64,000 bases of DNA from Axinella damicornis (Eukaryota; Porifera; Demospongiae; Axinellida; Axinellidae): contig OZ007507.1 in NCBI GenBank assembly GCA_963931865.1, positions 17,977,086-18,041,085 of the forward strand. Reading direction: 5' to 3'. Within the stretch, counting starts at the first letter, position 1. Every line of letters starts with the position of its first letter. The translations under genes were made by a program, and so were the position numbers. The notes under the pieces are model-generated. The model was not told where the DNA came from. It worked only from the letters and a program-made list of their open reading frames with translations, and ran no database searches. This document shows positions 31,065-43,335 of the stretch, piece after piece.

Positions 31065-31650
31065 ATATCATGTCATATACATCTCATACTGTTGAGCCTC
31101 TTCTGGACGACGAATCTGTATTTATTACAGCCTACCAACATACACACACACACTTCCACGCACAAATTGTTCATCCAAGAAACAGGCAATCATGATTGAT
31201 AATGTCCCCGTTGGTTGGAAACTAGCTAACTCCTTACTTGCCAGTCAATTTTCTGACAATCACTGGCTGTCTCCGAGTCCCTACACAAGATAGAGCTAGC
31301 TACAACATTCCTGTTTTTCTTGCGGGAAGTTCTGGTGCCAGAAGTTGTTACGATGAAGTTCTGGCGTCTTCTCCAGGTTCTCTTAGTACAGCCCACTTCT
31401 AAAGCCCAAGGTGAAGCTTCCGTAGTAGCTACGACATTCTTCACAACAGGTACAGGTGAAGGTCATCGAAGTTGGCGTCCATTGCAAGGTCAGGGTTCAT
31501 TCTTGCGATGACATCATATATATCCTCAGATCGTGCGAACTTAGTGAGCCCCAATTGCGGGGCATTGCGACATTAGGGCTATTCCGTGTTGGGTATTAGG
31601 TGTTACGCTTTGGGTATTGCGGCGTTAGGTCGTAGAAAGTACAGCGTGGA

Positions 31651-33720
31651 TGGGACGGTCCCTTCTGTGGGCATGCAGAGCTATCTGAAGGAAGGCATCC
31701 AAGTGAGTATGGCTAATGGTTCTCTGATGCAGTAGCAGAAAATGCTAGTTACCCCCTGTAGACAGTAATGGCTTCTTCTCAATGAACAGTAAAAGGTTTG
31801 GGGATGGCTTGGTGCTTTGTCTTCAGGTAATGGACACATAGTAAGTAATATTCATGGTGTGATACATATCCCACTTCGCCATAATATGGCTAGTTTCGTA
31901 TGATTGTGATTCCCAGCTCTAACTTCAGAAATTTGTATGTAGCAACCACACTCCTGGTAGGTCAAGCTCACCATCAGAACAATGCCTTGTCTTAATCTCA
32001 CCTTGTGGATACTTCAGCTGACTCAGATAGCATCCACAAGCTTGCAATTGTACTTATGACTCGTTAACATACATGTTATGTAGCTATGTAACTTCACATA
32101 CTGCCTACGATGGTCAAAACGAGAAAGGTGGACATTGGTCCGTGAAAATATGATTACTTCAACTTCAAAATGCAATTGTTGTGACACCCTCCCAGATGTT
32201 TCAACTCCACCACATAAGTGTCAAACATTACATTATTCAGAGATCCTACAGGAGTATGATTCATTTTCCATTCATTTTCTTTTCAGGAAAGACTCCAAGA
32301 ACAATTGCTGGTTAAGTTACATACGTAGTGTTTGATAAATCTCTTCAAGTGTTAGTTTGATAGCTGCTATAGTTAGTTTGATTGCTGGACTGCTATTAGA
32401 TAACTTGCTGCTGCCTAGTCACATAAGCTGCTGTGTGTTCTGAGTACAAATTAGATAGAACCCCCTGCATCACATTATTTGTATGTTGCACACTGTATTT
32501 CCAAGATGCTCATGAACTTGGATTGAATTTGTAAAATCTCAAGGGATGTGATGGGGGCTTTGGCAATAGAAGTGTAACTCACAGTTGGGGGAGGTGAAAC
32601 TCAGGTGTTTAGGTACTCCACCCACATGCACTCGGTCACCACACAGTTTGTGTTGTACCTTTGGTGAGCCTGTGCATCATAGACGTCTGGCTAGTGGGAG
32701 CTAGCAATGGCACTGAGGTGGTTGGTAGCCGTTGATAGCATGCAGAGAATGACCAACATATTACACCATGAGGATGACGTCTGACTGGTGTATGCTCTAA
32801 CCTTTGGAATGCATGTGAAGTAAAGCTCTTAATTGCTGGCCCATTATGCACCCTATATTAACTACGCTTCATAGGGAGTAATAATTATACAACATGAATA
32901 CTGAACCATACATATTTCTTCTTGTGTATGTTGCAACTACATAAGTACGCACTTGATCAGTATATAATAAGTGCATGATACTTGTCTATTACATAATGCA
33001 TGAATACTGTACCATACAATTTCTTCTTGTGTATGGGTGCTCATCATATACCGTAAGCCATGCAGTGGGCAACTACATGAGTAGTTGATCAAGGTTAATT
33101 GTGTGCATGGCCTGCTGCATGTGATCGCAAAGGATTGGTACCCCAACGGTATGCATGGGGAAAAGAGTCAAAGTAAGTCATACTGCTATATCATGTATAT
33201 ACATGCATCAGAAGTCATACTGCTATATCATGTATATACATGCATCAGAAAAAAGTTAGTGGTAAGTATTTCCCCTGAAAAAGGAAATCAAAAAGGACCA
33301 ATTAAAGTGCATGTAACCAAGGTCAAATTTCTGTACACAAGTCTTGCATGTTTGACCGATTTCTCCAGTGAAAAGATCTGCAGCTATGGCTGAGTACGAT
33401 CATTGTATGCCATTGTGAAAGAGCGCCCTTATATAATTATATATAGGCATGCAGAGCTCCTATAGCTCCCATGTTCGCCAAAGAGGGGTGGGCACACTTT
33501 CTGCTTTACCTATGAATTATTAAGGAGCTAGTGTCATGTTGGTTTTTGCATTTTCAGTTAGCTCTCCACAACAACCGTGGTTTGCTGCTACATTAAAGTT
33601 CAGAGTGTGTTCGTGGCTATGTTCAGCCAGGTCACCCATGATGACTTGGTGATCGAGCCATGCAGTATAAACTTCTACTGTGGCCATGCATGCAGGATGG
33701 AAGTGCTACAGGCAGTAGTT
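31651..33720. other. Stretch without a supported gene
   Basis: Just after the inverted repeat, about 31639-31734 reads YSVDGTVPSVGMQSYLKEGI before a GTGAGT donor-like site, a possible isolated exon. A 37-bp direct duplication (AAGTCATACTGCTATATCAT...) stands at about 33174-33248, and an imperfect duplication around TTTCTTCTTGTGTATG at 32905-33040. Nothing else is seen. Confidence 0.35.
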
Positions 33721-33721
33721 C

Positions 33722-33800
33722 ATTGATCGGGTGCTCAACAGCATCGAAACAGTCTGACTAGTACTCAAAAGGTCTTGGGTTCGAATCCCAGCTGATCCCA
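33722..33800 (+). ncRNA. tRNA-like sequence, probably a SINE head or tRNA pseudogene
   Basis: GGGTTCGAATCCC at 33777-33789 is a perfect T-loop/B-box core with a stem. GGTGCTCAACAGCATCG at 33730-33746 is an A-box-like match about 45 bp upstream, the spacing of a tRNA gene. The acceptor stem does not pair (GCTGATCCCA at the 3' side has no matching 5' arm), so a functional tRNA is unlikely. Confidence 0.45.
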
Positions 33801-33889
33801 GAATTTTTTCTGTGGATTATTTTCATCATCCAACATTGGAAACCCGACAGGATGTTTATATTGAGGGTTTGAGTACTTAAAACCTCATC

Positions 33890-34143
33890 AGTTACATTCA
33901 TTCCACACCTATAGGTAACATACTTAAAAAATTACAACAGCTAGGATGATCATGAGGCCTCGATGCTGACGTTTGAACATGCAAGACCTCGATCCATGTA
34001 TCATTCCCATCCTGGCCAGGTAGTTAAACACTAGGAATGATACAAGGATCGAGGTCTTGCAGTTCAAACATCTGCCTGAACATTGAAGCCTCATGCAGTA
34101 AACACCCTGTGGTATGTTACCTGAATGTGGAATGAATGTAACT
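33890..34143. repeat. Imperfect palindrome, about 250 bp
   Basis: Outer arms: AGTTACATTCATTCCACACC (left) against GGAATGAATGTAACTGG (right). Inner arms: TTTGAACATGCAAGACCTCG ATCC against ATCGAGGTCTTGCAGTTCAAA, plus CATGAGGC against GCCTCATG at the base. The spacer is about 25 bp. It lies 90 bp after the tRNA-like sequence and could be a foldback element. Confidence 0.6.
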
Positions 34144-34419
34144 GGGATTTTGCTGTGCATGTATATATATACATGAGACACTGGGACTCAATCCTGTACT
34201 AGAAATATCATATGACAATTGTCCTACATGAGTTGGCCATGGAGTACTTGGTTCTGAGCCCTTCATATGATCCTGGGTATAAATAATTGGACTGTACACA
34301 CCTGCATGTTAAATTATGAAAGTGCTGGTTCTTCTGCCCTCCATAATCATGGGAACTGTTAGGGACTTCCCTGTAGTTCCTGTGGGTGGGACAACTCACT
34401 CCTAACAATGCAAATGAAG

Positions 34420-35500
34420 TGCCGCTGTGTCTTTGGCCGCCATTGCTGACTCAATTGACTGAGCCTGCATGATCCTCCCGTGACATTTGTGTTAATTGAA
34501 CAATCTGTAACGCCTAGCTTGCACTACCAGCGAGTTGCAATTATTATAGAGGTCAAACAGGCTGATGAGATCAGTACAACAGTACAACTGCTAAGTGCTA
34601 AAGGAGCTCGAGCTTTAGGGTTCGAACTTCTGGTGTCTGGAACAACAGTTACTGCAGTCAGAGTGCCTGAAGCCCCCCAACCTTGACTGAATAGCCTGCA
34701 GGCAAAAACTACTAAAGGAACATAATATTAAAATACAATAGCCAGCCATTTTTGGAGTATCATCCACATTGTTCCAAACTGGTCTGTATACTGTAAATGC
34801 TACAACGATTCAAAGACCAGACACCTTTTTGCTTGAGACTGGTGACTGTTCATTACACTGACGCTATAATTGAGCTAAAAGTGGGGGGTGAGTGTTCTTT
34901 TGCAGGTGCGTGCTCTCTTGTGAGACTATGTATGGTATTAATTTGTGAACGTCCACTAACTACCTTGCCGGTGCACCAGGTTGTGGGCAGGAGGACACAA
35001 GCTGCCGGGCAGAGCCTCACTCCAAAAGGCAGTATGCTCTGCATGCATGTGCAGCTCGTATACGCCACTCCTCCTGTCCCAATATATATTTCCTGTATAG
35101 TGATTTTGGTTAGTGAGCCCCCCTGACCTTGACAGGGGTCACCTATCCCCCTTAACCACAACCTGCCTAGTGCGTCACATCTGAATAAGTCTCATCACCA
35201 GATGGAGAATGGGGAGTTAGCCCTCTCTTCATAGACTATCTAGGGGGGATGGGAGGGTAAACTGCTGCTGCTGGCTGCCACTTGACGACTGCTGCCTTCC
35301 CACCTTATTGCATAGCTGCTGGTGTGCTACCATGCACGCATGTGTAGCTGCTGGTGACTCCCACTGTTAACTTGGTTTAACTACATTAAACCTCATATAA
35401 AATGTAAAATACATTGAATGAGTGAAATAGACTAGGGAACACCAAAATGAACAAATGAAAAAATTAAGAAGTTTGTTTGCTGTTACTGTTTAAAACCGTG
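34420..35500. repeat. R4 (reverse, 34420-34545), then a stretch without a supported gene
   Basis: GGCCGCCATTGCTGACTCAA, TGTGTTAATTGAACAA and GCCTAGCTTGCACTACC are R4 blocks read on the minus strand. After 34545 the ORFs are short and lack splice context. 35240-35450 shows nothing notable. Confidence 0.4.
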
Positions 35501-35508
35501 CTAACTTC

Positions 35509-35751
35509 TCATATAGTGGTTTGGGGTGCTTTTGTGTAGGAATCATTGGGCACCATTGCAATCTGCACTGTTGTATGCACATGATTACGCGGGTTGAAGC
35601 TTTGGACAAGAAACATATCTTGAGTTTGTCGGGGGATGGGAGGGGGGAAACCAATATCACAGCTTGTCTCAGAAATAGTGTCCTCAGGATACTCGACATC
35701 TATGTCCACTTCTGCCATAATGTCTTCATTCTCCAACATAATACATTTCAT
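35509..35751 (-). pseudogene. Out-of-frame remainder of the unit D tail
   Basis: Reads EDTISETSCDIGFPPPIPRQ, then TQDMFLVQSFNPRN, in a frame different from exon 36078-35726. The same stretch is in frame in unit E (56754-57403). About 90 nt present in E between EMY and NED are missing here, which shifts the frame and removes the third PxxPxR motif from the predicted protein. Confidence 0.6.
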
Positions 35752-38700
35752 TGGTACGTGGAGGAATTGGCGGCGCTAGGCCAATGTTTTCATTCTCAGT
35801 TATGGATGTAAAACTGAATATATGACAAAGTGCATTGGTTGGTGTACCAGTTGTACCATCATCCCCAAAGACACTGTCCGTGATAATAACATTTTCAACA
35901 GTTGTACTTTCAGTACCAGCAGTCGAGGTACTACTGACAGTTGCTGGGATAAACATGTCCGTGGTACGAGGAGGGAGCGGTGGTGGGGGTGGAGCATCTT
36001 CCAGATCTTGATCGGCAGAATTTCGAGCTGTCCTGTCCTTCCTCCTGGAGTGCTTCAGCTTACTTATCAAAACCTGACCTACGCAAGGGGGAAATATAGG
36101 AAAGACTGTGACGTTGTCATGATCACAGGCAAGCATACATATATTATCACCAAGGATGCTATAGCTGCTGATAGGGATGGGCAATACCTCACGAATCAGC
36201 CAATGACAATGACTCACTGCCCGGCCGCAGCGATGTTGTAATGGTAATTTGTAATTACAATTGATTACATTTTTGGAGTAATGGTAATTGGGCATTTAAA
36301 ACTCAGTGTAGTTGGTAGATTTTATTGTAGTCAATTACAACAATTAGTGTGTAGCTTTAGATCACATGATCATAGTGTAATGAAGAATTTTAGCCAGGCA
36401 GGAAAATCTTACAAGCAGACAGGTGTCACCTACTGCCTAATAACTTGCTAAAGACACTGAGGACCTTGTTTAGTTTACTTTATGGTCTACCTAGCACAAT
36501 GCCGTAAACATCATGTTAAAAACAGTCAAATAGTGTCAATAATTATTGTGTAATCATTAGAAAACCCTTCAATTAGTAATCATAATGCAATGATTCCAAA
36601 AATTGTTGAACATTGTTATACGGGGCTACATGAAGAATGCTATAATAATTATACCTTTCAATCCACAGCACCTGACCAGGAACACACAGAAGAGTACACA
36701 TATGCAGAGAAGTATGACTGGCGAAACAACTGAGACTGCAACAGTCAACCTGAGGTTGCTTGCACCGTCAGCTGCAGCAAGAGAGGAATCAGCACACCAG
36801 CAAGGACCAAAAATTCTATGGTGACACCGCAGGAACACTAATTAGATTAGTATGTTGTAGCAGGAAGTCCACAAATGCATGCGTGAGACACTACATTCTA
36901 CTAGCACGATGCTATCCATCACCATTGGTGCCAAACCACTGTAATTATAATCATGGTTGCTTGGCATTAAACAGAAGGCACATTAAATTGGCTCGTTCAG
37001 AAATTTGACTACTTGGATAATTAGAACAAGTCAATCTGCCAATGCCATATAGTCCTAATTACTCTAGTTTTTCCCTCTGACACCATGCAGTGATAACATG
37101 GTCATTCAGTATGTAGCTATCGTATGACCACTTGCTCACGAAACATGTACTATAATATAAGCTAGTGTTAGAATCGAATTTGAGTTACACTACTACCTGA
37201 AACAAAGACGTTAGTACGTTATTTGCATGAGTTTTCCTGGTGTGAATGTCATAGTATCTGTTGGATGAAGGGTGAATAATTGCTCTTATTTTTTAAAGTG
37301 TGCCGGCAGATAGGTTCAGAGCAGAAACCGCGGGGACAGGGGGAGGTGGGTGGGTGCACCCAAAGGGTGCAAACAGCATGGCCATGTCAGGGTTTGACTG
37401 TGAGACCTTGACTGGAGTCGGTTCTCATTTTGAGCATAAATTGGACTACAAAACAGTCCTTTCACCTTGTATAGCCTCAAATTTCAGTGCAAGAGCATAT
37501 GGTGACATCATCGTCATTCATCATGCACTATTGTTCAGTGTTCAAGGTCGATTTTTCCACTAGAGCAAGTTAGCATTGCCCAACCATCTTGATTGAATAC
37601 TCATTAACGAGTGGGTGTGGTTAGAATCACGAATGTACTTAGGTTGGCTGAGTGCAGTCCTGTGTACAGTTTCAAGAAGGAAAACCCTGATGTAGGGTAT
37701 GTTTAAGTAAAATTTAGCTAAAACGACGTACTGACCTCCAATGTTCTAGGATTGAGGAAGAGTTAAGAAACCTTATAAGCTGTCACAGTATCATGTTGTT
37801 ATTCATTAATTTTGCGGTTTCCTACAAAATACTCCCATTAAGCTGTGGATATCCCCTTTACAAATACTTTCACTATAGATTTGTGTGAAAGTAACCTGTG
37901 TGCAAAACAGGCTGTTTAGAAGCTTTGAAGACCACATAAATACATTAATATGAACAGCTTCTCTGCTAGGGTATTGCAATCTTCTGGAGGACGTGCACTT
38001 ACATTTAGTTTCAAAAAGTTGCTCAAGTTTTACATCAGAGAGTGATCCATCTGATTCAACATCACAAGCAGCAAGGATGTATGTGTGTCCAGGGACAAGG
38101 GGACCAATGGTTTTACTTGCCGTGAGTGAGTTCTTGCTCATCTTATACACCATAGCCTTTCCCTCTCCACTTTCCTCATCAGCATCTCTCCACTGCACAT
38201 GACAACCTCGACATTCGTTTCCAATGGCTAGATGACAAGTCACCGTTGCTGTAGTTGTGCCTGGCTCCACAGTAACTGACTGTACATCTGTTGTGACTAC
38301 ATGTGAATACAAGACAGTACTCTGTAAACCCGGTTTACTAAGCAGGTTTAAAAGTGGTTTACAACAGCTGCGTTTAGTTCAAGTATACCAATGCAGGTTA
38401 ACACTGTCAGCACATCTGCTGCTGCTATAGCAAAAATAATAATACAATACATTGGTATTTTGATTCAGTTATATATATTTCTGGAATAGTATTCAGTTCA
38501 GGTGCTAGTACTGTCATACATTCCCTAACTTCCACATTATCTCTACACAAGTTCTCTAACTGCAACACTTTCTAGTCCAAGTGATTGTTGTTGGATGACT
38601 GTCACGAATCCCTTTGCGTTGTTTCAAAACAGAAAATCTTGAAATTGAGGGTGGTCCTGCATATGCATGTATTCATCAGCAAGGACATCAGATTTGAACA

Positions 38701-39925
38701 CATGTAAACAATTAGCTTCTTGTCACTAAAAACATGCTCTTGTTAATTTGCATGACGTACACAGTACCACGGATTGTGACTGTAACGGCCCTTACACAAT
38801 TGCCCCATAGTCTTGTTGACATATTCACCACTGCCATTGACAGTAACTGTGATATTCAACCCCATGTCTAGCGGTAGATCATAGCAAACAAAGTGCTTGC
38901 AGCCGTTGGTTGCCATGGTAGCACCACATTTGATGGAAAAGTCACCCTCTCTCTGCTCCACATATATACTTTTAAGCCTGTGACATAATGTCCATTTCTG
39001 CAGAAAAATCAATATGGTGGTAGTCTGTTAAAATTTGATCCGATCAAAATAATATCAAAGTCACTCCTGGTAGGGGACCTATTGTATGGTGTGTATCCTT
39101 CTATAAGTCGTATATACACAGCAACCGTTGCCTTACTCTCAGCTTGTGCATAGTGGATTCTGAAGGCATCCACCAGCTCATATGCACACACATATGTGAT
39201 GTTCCTTGCTGAACTGCCAAAACAGTCAAAGTGAGCAAAGGTGGCAACGGGAACATATAAGCGTAGAGTATAGAGTCTCTGCACATGCAATCAATGTGTC
39301 AGCCCACAGGTAGTCATGGTCAGAATCTCCATACATCTACTCTGAGCATTCAAACATTATAACTAGGAATAGTGTCCGCATCATGCCTTGTGGCGCACAT
39401 GTACATGTATGTGTGTCCTGGCCATATGCTTGAGAGTGTATAGTGAGAGTTTGAATGTGTATCTGAGATGTAAATATGACGACTACACTGACTGTTTGAC
39501 TCAACATGCAGCTGGTTTAGTTTGGCAAGCCCAAAAGGTCCCAGTGTACTCTCTCCCAAGGTTGAAAATGTCATACCGTCTTCATGGCTAATGAAATTTA
39601 AGCGGCCGGCTGCAAACCTGCAACATTCTTAACCGTGGCCAACATGCACACATGTACATTGCCCTCATTCAGAGCCTCACGCTACTGTGCCAGCAATTAT
39701 TCCATGGACTATATCAGGAGTGTAATACAGTAAAGTTCAAAGTGCACTTAACATCTAAACTGGGGAATCCCTCCTTGGAACTATAGTTTACAAATAACAA
39801 CATCTACATGTACTTTGTTATAGCCCGACACAAAGATCTTACCTTGACATAAATATTTGCAGTTGCACGAGTAGCATTTATCACAACACTCAAGGAGAGG
39901 TCATGGTAGAGCTTGGCCTCAGTGG
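35726..39925 (-). CDS. Receptor unit D: FN3-like ectodomain, transmembrane segment and PxxPxR tail
   Basis: Minus-strand exons: 39925-39843 (1-0), 39550-39364 (0-1, borders tentative), 39278-39137 (0-1), 38997-38796 (0-1), 38296-38003 (1-1), 36771-36655 (1-1, transmembrane), 36078-35726 (1 to TGA). The last three chain cleanly: FN3 with PGHTYILAACDVESDGS, membrane span LTVAVSVVSPVILLCICVLF and onward, then KLKHSRRKDRTARNSADQD and PPPPPLPPRTTDMF. Two successive 0-1 exons need missing 1-0 partners, so the ectodomain is incomplete. The tail ends early after TNEMYYVGE because of a frameshift relative to unit E. No signal peptide exon was found; a further exon may lie at 43890-43640. It is head-to-head with unit C. 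Confidence 0.6.
36655..36771 (-). CDS. Unit D transmembrane exon
   Basis: 117 nt, phase 1-1, acceptor CTTGCTGCAG, donor GTATAA (minus strand). It reads ADGASNLRLTVAVSVVSPVI then LLCICVLFCVFLVRCCGLK. A 24-residue hydrophobic stretch with Cys and a basic end. The copy at 57963-57847 differs at four residues. The plus strand of this exon also reads openly and should not be taken as a gene. Confidence 0.65.
37310..37700 (+). repeat. R1 repeat in the unit D intron
   Basis: GGGACAGGGGGAGGTGGGTG, AAGGGTGCAAACAGCATGGC and GGGTGTGGTTAGAATCAC mark it. The copy at 58420-58740 sits at the same place relative to the unit E exons, so the insertion predates the D-E duplication. Confidence 0.6.
38003..39925 (-). 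CDS. Unit D ectodomain exons
   Basis: 39925-39843 reads TEAKLYHDLSLSVVINATRA then TANIYVK, the FN3 first half. 39550-39364 ends SSIWPGHTYMYMCATRHDAD. 39278-39137 reads ARNITYVCAYELVDAFRIHY. 38997-38796 reads EGDFSIKCGATMATNGCKHF, with NITV and NKT sites. 38296-38003 reads VTVEPGTTTATVTCHLAIGN, then CHVQWRDADEESGEGK and PGHTYILAACDVESDGS. The repeated PGHTYxxxxC motif in the first and last shows they are related domains with extra Cys. Confidence 0.5.
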
Positions 39926-42834
39926 CTGCAAATAAAACGTAAAATGTGAATCTCCTTGTGTAATATGTATACTGATCAAGCACCATTAATCATACAGATC
40001 GCTTTGGAAATTCCTCTCTCAAAGGGCTACAATCTGCGCCACATTGACGTGACATGACCCAGGCTCATTATTTACAGCATGCAAGAGGTACTGTTTTCTG
40101 GGTGTTGGAATGCACATAAATGATCAACATGCGATATTGGAAGTTTGTGCTTACATACTCAACCTTAAAACTGGAATAGCATGTTACATAATCCGGACAA
40201 ATTGACAATAACAAGGCAACCAAAATATATTTATCCACTACCAAATCCCATAACCCAGTTCAACAACGTATAAAAGCTGCAACACAATAAGCTTCAGCAG
40301 TCAGCTTGGCAAGATGAATAGATCTGTCTATGCAGACCTAGTTTCAAGCATTATCCTTTCCCAGTTGGTGCAAATCGTGCAGATCCGCGTCGCTCGGTCG
40401 AGTGGGGTAATTCCATACTTTTTAGCAACGCAAGAAGCTACAGCAGTCAGCTTGGCAAGACAAATAGATCTGTTGTAGTGGGAAGTTTGTCAGACATACA
40501 GGGTGTCTAGTCCCCCCGGATTGGATCACGTGCTGTAGCTCACAAGAAGTTTTGTCCCTTGCTGTTTGCCAAGACAAGACTAGCACTGATGGCTGTCATC
40601 GATTGGTGGTGCAGTATAGTCAAAAGTAAGTTTCAGAACTGTGACTCATACCTACAGCGTGCATTTACGGAATTGCCTCACTTATGAAATTACCCTGTTT
40701 ACCTTGGTGTGAATCTAGGACTGTGCATGTGTAAGGCATATGTGGTCAATAGACTGTAAACGGGCATTAGCAGATCCATTTTCAGCAGCATGCACGCCTG
40801 TAATAGCAATTGTAAACTGACGTGGCTTTGAAAACACATGCACATTTGCAGACTTATGGTGGAACAGAGCATGCAAGAGCAAAGGGCAGCAGAAGACCAT
40901 GCAGAAGAGTCAATGCTCAGCTTGCACATACATGCAAGAGAAACGGGCAGCATTGCTTCGCCGTCTGGTTCAGTCGATGCTAGGTGTCTTCCATGACAAG
41001 CTGACTTGTAGTTCCCAACATTACAGGCTTGAAAGTGTTCATATTATGCGCATGCACACATGCAGGCTTGCCCAACTTAAGGTTCTGCATCTGCTTATTA
41101 ACACACTTGCAACTACAGTAAATATGGTCAAGAAGTAATAGTAAACTGGGGTAACCATTCACTAAACAACTGTGGTCTGTCATCCAAGAGCTCTCTAAAT
41201 AATCAATTCTTCAAAGCATGTGATATGTATATATATTATTTTTATAGTTGTAAACGAATACCAAAATCAGTCTGATGCACACAATAAAAGATTGCAATCC
41301 CAAAGGATCTTCTCTACAAATAGGCCAGCTGATGTAGTTTTGATGCTGGTGTTCCTCTTCTGGGCCATACTCAAAAGGAGCGCCAGCTGCTACTATCATA
41401 AAATTCATTCCTACAACTTACTCTATCACTTATTGGTTGCTTTAAGCACAGCAGTTTTGAATAGGCTAGGTTGATAATCACCACATGATAAAATCTATAC
41501 CATCTTCCAATCATAATCATAATGATCTACAATGCTTTCAAACTTATAGTGCAGAAGAACATTAGAAGTGTAAGAAGTGTCCAATTGCGAGAAGTGAGAC
41601 TTCTGACCATGATTAACACAATTCCTATTGAGTTTTGCAGGTACGTGAAGCCATGCGTATGCATATCCACAAGCAAAAGTGGTAGAACATGAAGAGTGAT
41701 TGAAAACAGGAAGTTCCTTAACAGTTGACTACTGGTTGTCCCGGCTAAGATGAGACTTCTAGTACAATGCACTCCATAAGCTGAAACTCGAGTGTACCAG
41801 GTGATTACAAGAGCAATTGCTTACTGATTGGCAGCCCTAAGAAGAAGCGTACGACCCACGAAGCCAAGCTAATGCACATAGTAAGTAGCTTACAGGACCT
41901 GGTACAGGATGGACAATAAGTAGCTGTATGAAAATTAGCACAGTCACCCTAATAAGCTAGCTATACACATGCAAAGCATCTAAATTAAAGCATCTGGTGC
42001 ACAGGTTAAATAAACGATCCCATACAATGCACTACACGATGATGCTCCTTTACTACGTATGGTAGGTGGCTCATGTGCTGCTAGTGGTATGCGTAGACTG
42101 TGGTCCAGATCATCTAGCTGACAATTTTGGGAACATCACTACAACTGCATTCGAAGGAATTATTCATGCCCTTGATGGCAGCAGGTGATTCCCTCATATA
42201 GATGTTTTAGCTAAGATCTGGGGAGTAAGCTAATGTAGACTAGCTTCCTGGCAAGTTGATCACTGCGGCATGTGCGATTTCCATGTATGCACTCCGTGAT
42301 CTGCACAGGAGGCAAATCCACACAATGGAGGGATAGGCCCAGTGCCATACTTCTCTGGCCTTATCAATGGCCTTGGGAGGCATGAAGATGTTCCATACAT
42401 GCAAAGCAGGCTTAGTGTATTCACTCACACAGGAGGTAAAGTAGAACACGGAGAGGTATACAGGACATAAGCAACACATTGATCAGCACTAACTGTAAGG
42501 TGAAAACAATACGTTGCAACCTTTCTACCAGAAAGGCTTCGGTGTCAACGAATTAGAGAGGTGCTACTTGTACGTGGGCAGAAAACCTGCTGACATGTAG
42601 AAATCTGCCAAGACTGTAGTACACATACATGACCACCGTGCATGCATGTTTATTGGGCTGTGTGGGATCCTTGGGGAGAGATATTTGTTGCTCTGCATAA
42701 GAGCAAAACAACCATGACAGCATATGTGATGCTGGGAGATGCTTGGATAGGCGACATGATATAGGAGATTTTCAGCTTTTGAGTCACAGTCTGCTGCATT
42801 TGACACTCATTACTTATTAGGTACTAGCTTAGTA
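39926..42834. other. Stretch without a supported gene
   Basis: A 30-bp phrase (CAGCAGTCAGCTTGGCAAGA, then AATAGATCTGT) occurs twice at about 40296-40331 and 40440-40475. ATTCCTACAACTTACTCTAT near 41409 resembles 59572, so part of this belongs to the D-E duplication. No exon is seen. The minus-strand ORF 42479-42240 has no splice context. Confidence 0.4.
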
Positions 42835-43335
42835 TTAGCTTGCTAAAAGTACTAATTTAGCTTGCTAAAAAGTACTATTAGCTTGCTAAAAGTACTAATT
42901 TAGCTTGCTAAAAAGTACTATTAGCTTGCTAAAAGTACTAATTTAGCTTGCTAAAAAGTACTATTAGCTTGCTAAAAGTACTAATTTAGCTTGCTAAAAG
43001 TACTATTAGCTTGCTAAAAGTATTAATTTAGCTTGCTAAAAGTACTATTAGCTTGCTAAAAGTACTAATTTAGCTTGCTATTAGCTTGCTAAAAGTACTA
43101 ATTTAGCTTGCTAAAAAGTACTATTAGCTTAGCTTGCTAAAAGTACTAATTTAGCTTGCTAAAAGTACTAATTTAGCTTGCTAAAAGTACTAATTTAGCT
43201 TGCTAAAAGTACTAACTTAGCTTGCTAAAAGTACTATTAGCTTGCTAAAAGTACTATTAGCTTGCTAAAAGTACTATTAGCTTGCTAAAAGTACTAATTT
43301 AGCTTGCTAAAAAGTACTATTAGCTTGCTAAAAGT
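42835..43335 (+). repeat. About 500 bp of TTAGCTTGCTAAAAGTACTA tandem repeats
   Basis: A unit of about 18-22 bp (TTAGCTTGCTAAAAGTACTA) with longer alternates CTAATTTAGCTTGCTAAAA gives more than 20 copies. TTAGC...GCTAA makes each unit a small palindrome. Confidence 0.95.

Larger units (their letters stand above)
29925..31650. repeat. Large inverted repeat with about 272-bp arms
   Basis: 30102-30373 and 31363-31635 are reverse complements with few differences (CTACGACCTAACGCCGCAAT, CTACGGAAGCTTCACCTTGG, GAGAACCTGGAGAAGACGCC). 29925-30150 carries a degenerate tandem of TAATACCCAATGCGCAATAC-like words feeding into the left arm. The 990-bp spacer holds a poly-C/(CA)n tract (30873-30942), a 62-bp palindrome (31003-31064) and a coding-like stretch near 30600-30815. 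It may be a foldback transposon, or an inverted duplication with later insertions. Confidence 0.8.

Noticed and set aside
33722..33800. A functional tRNA gene
   Set aside because: The T-arm is perfect but the acceptor stem does not pair, so only a tRNA-like or SINE label is justified.
36669..36731. Plus-strand terminal exon after acceptor AATCCACAG reading APDQEHTEEYTYAEKYDWRN and stop, with a copy at 57862-57925
   Set aside because: It is the exact antisense of the D and E transmembrane exons. Hydrophobic codons read backwards give charged residues. The minus-strand reading has matching phases on both sides and a clear membrane segment; the plus reading has no partner.
42835..43335. CRISPR array
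   Set aside because: The units are contiguous tandem repeats without unique spacers, in a eukaryotic context.
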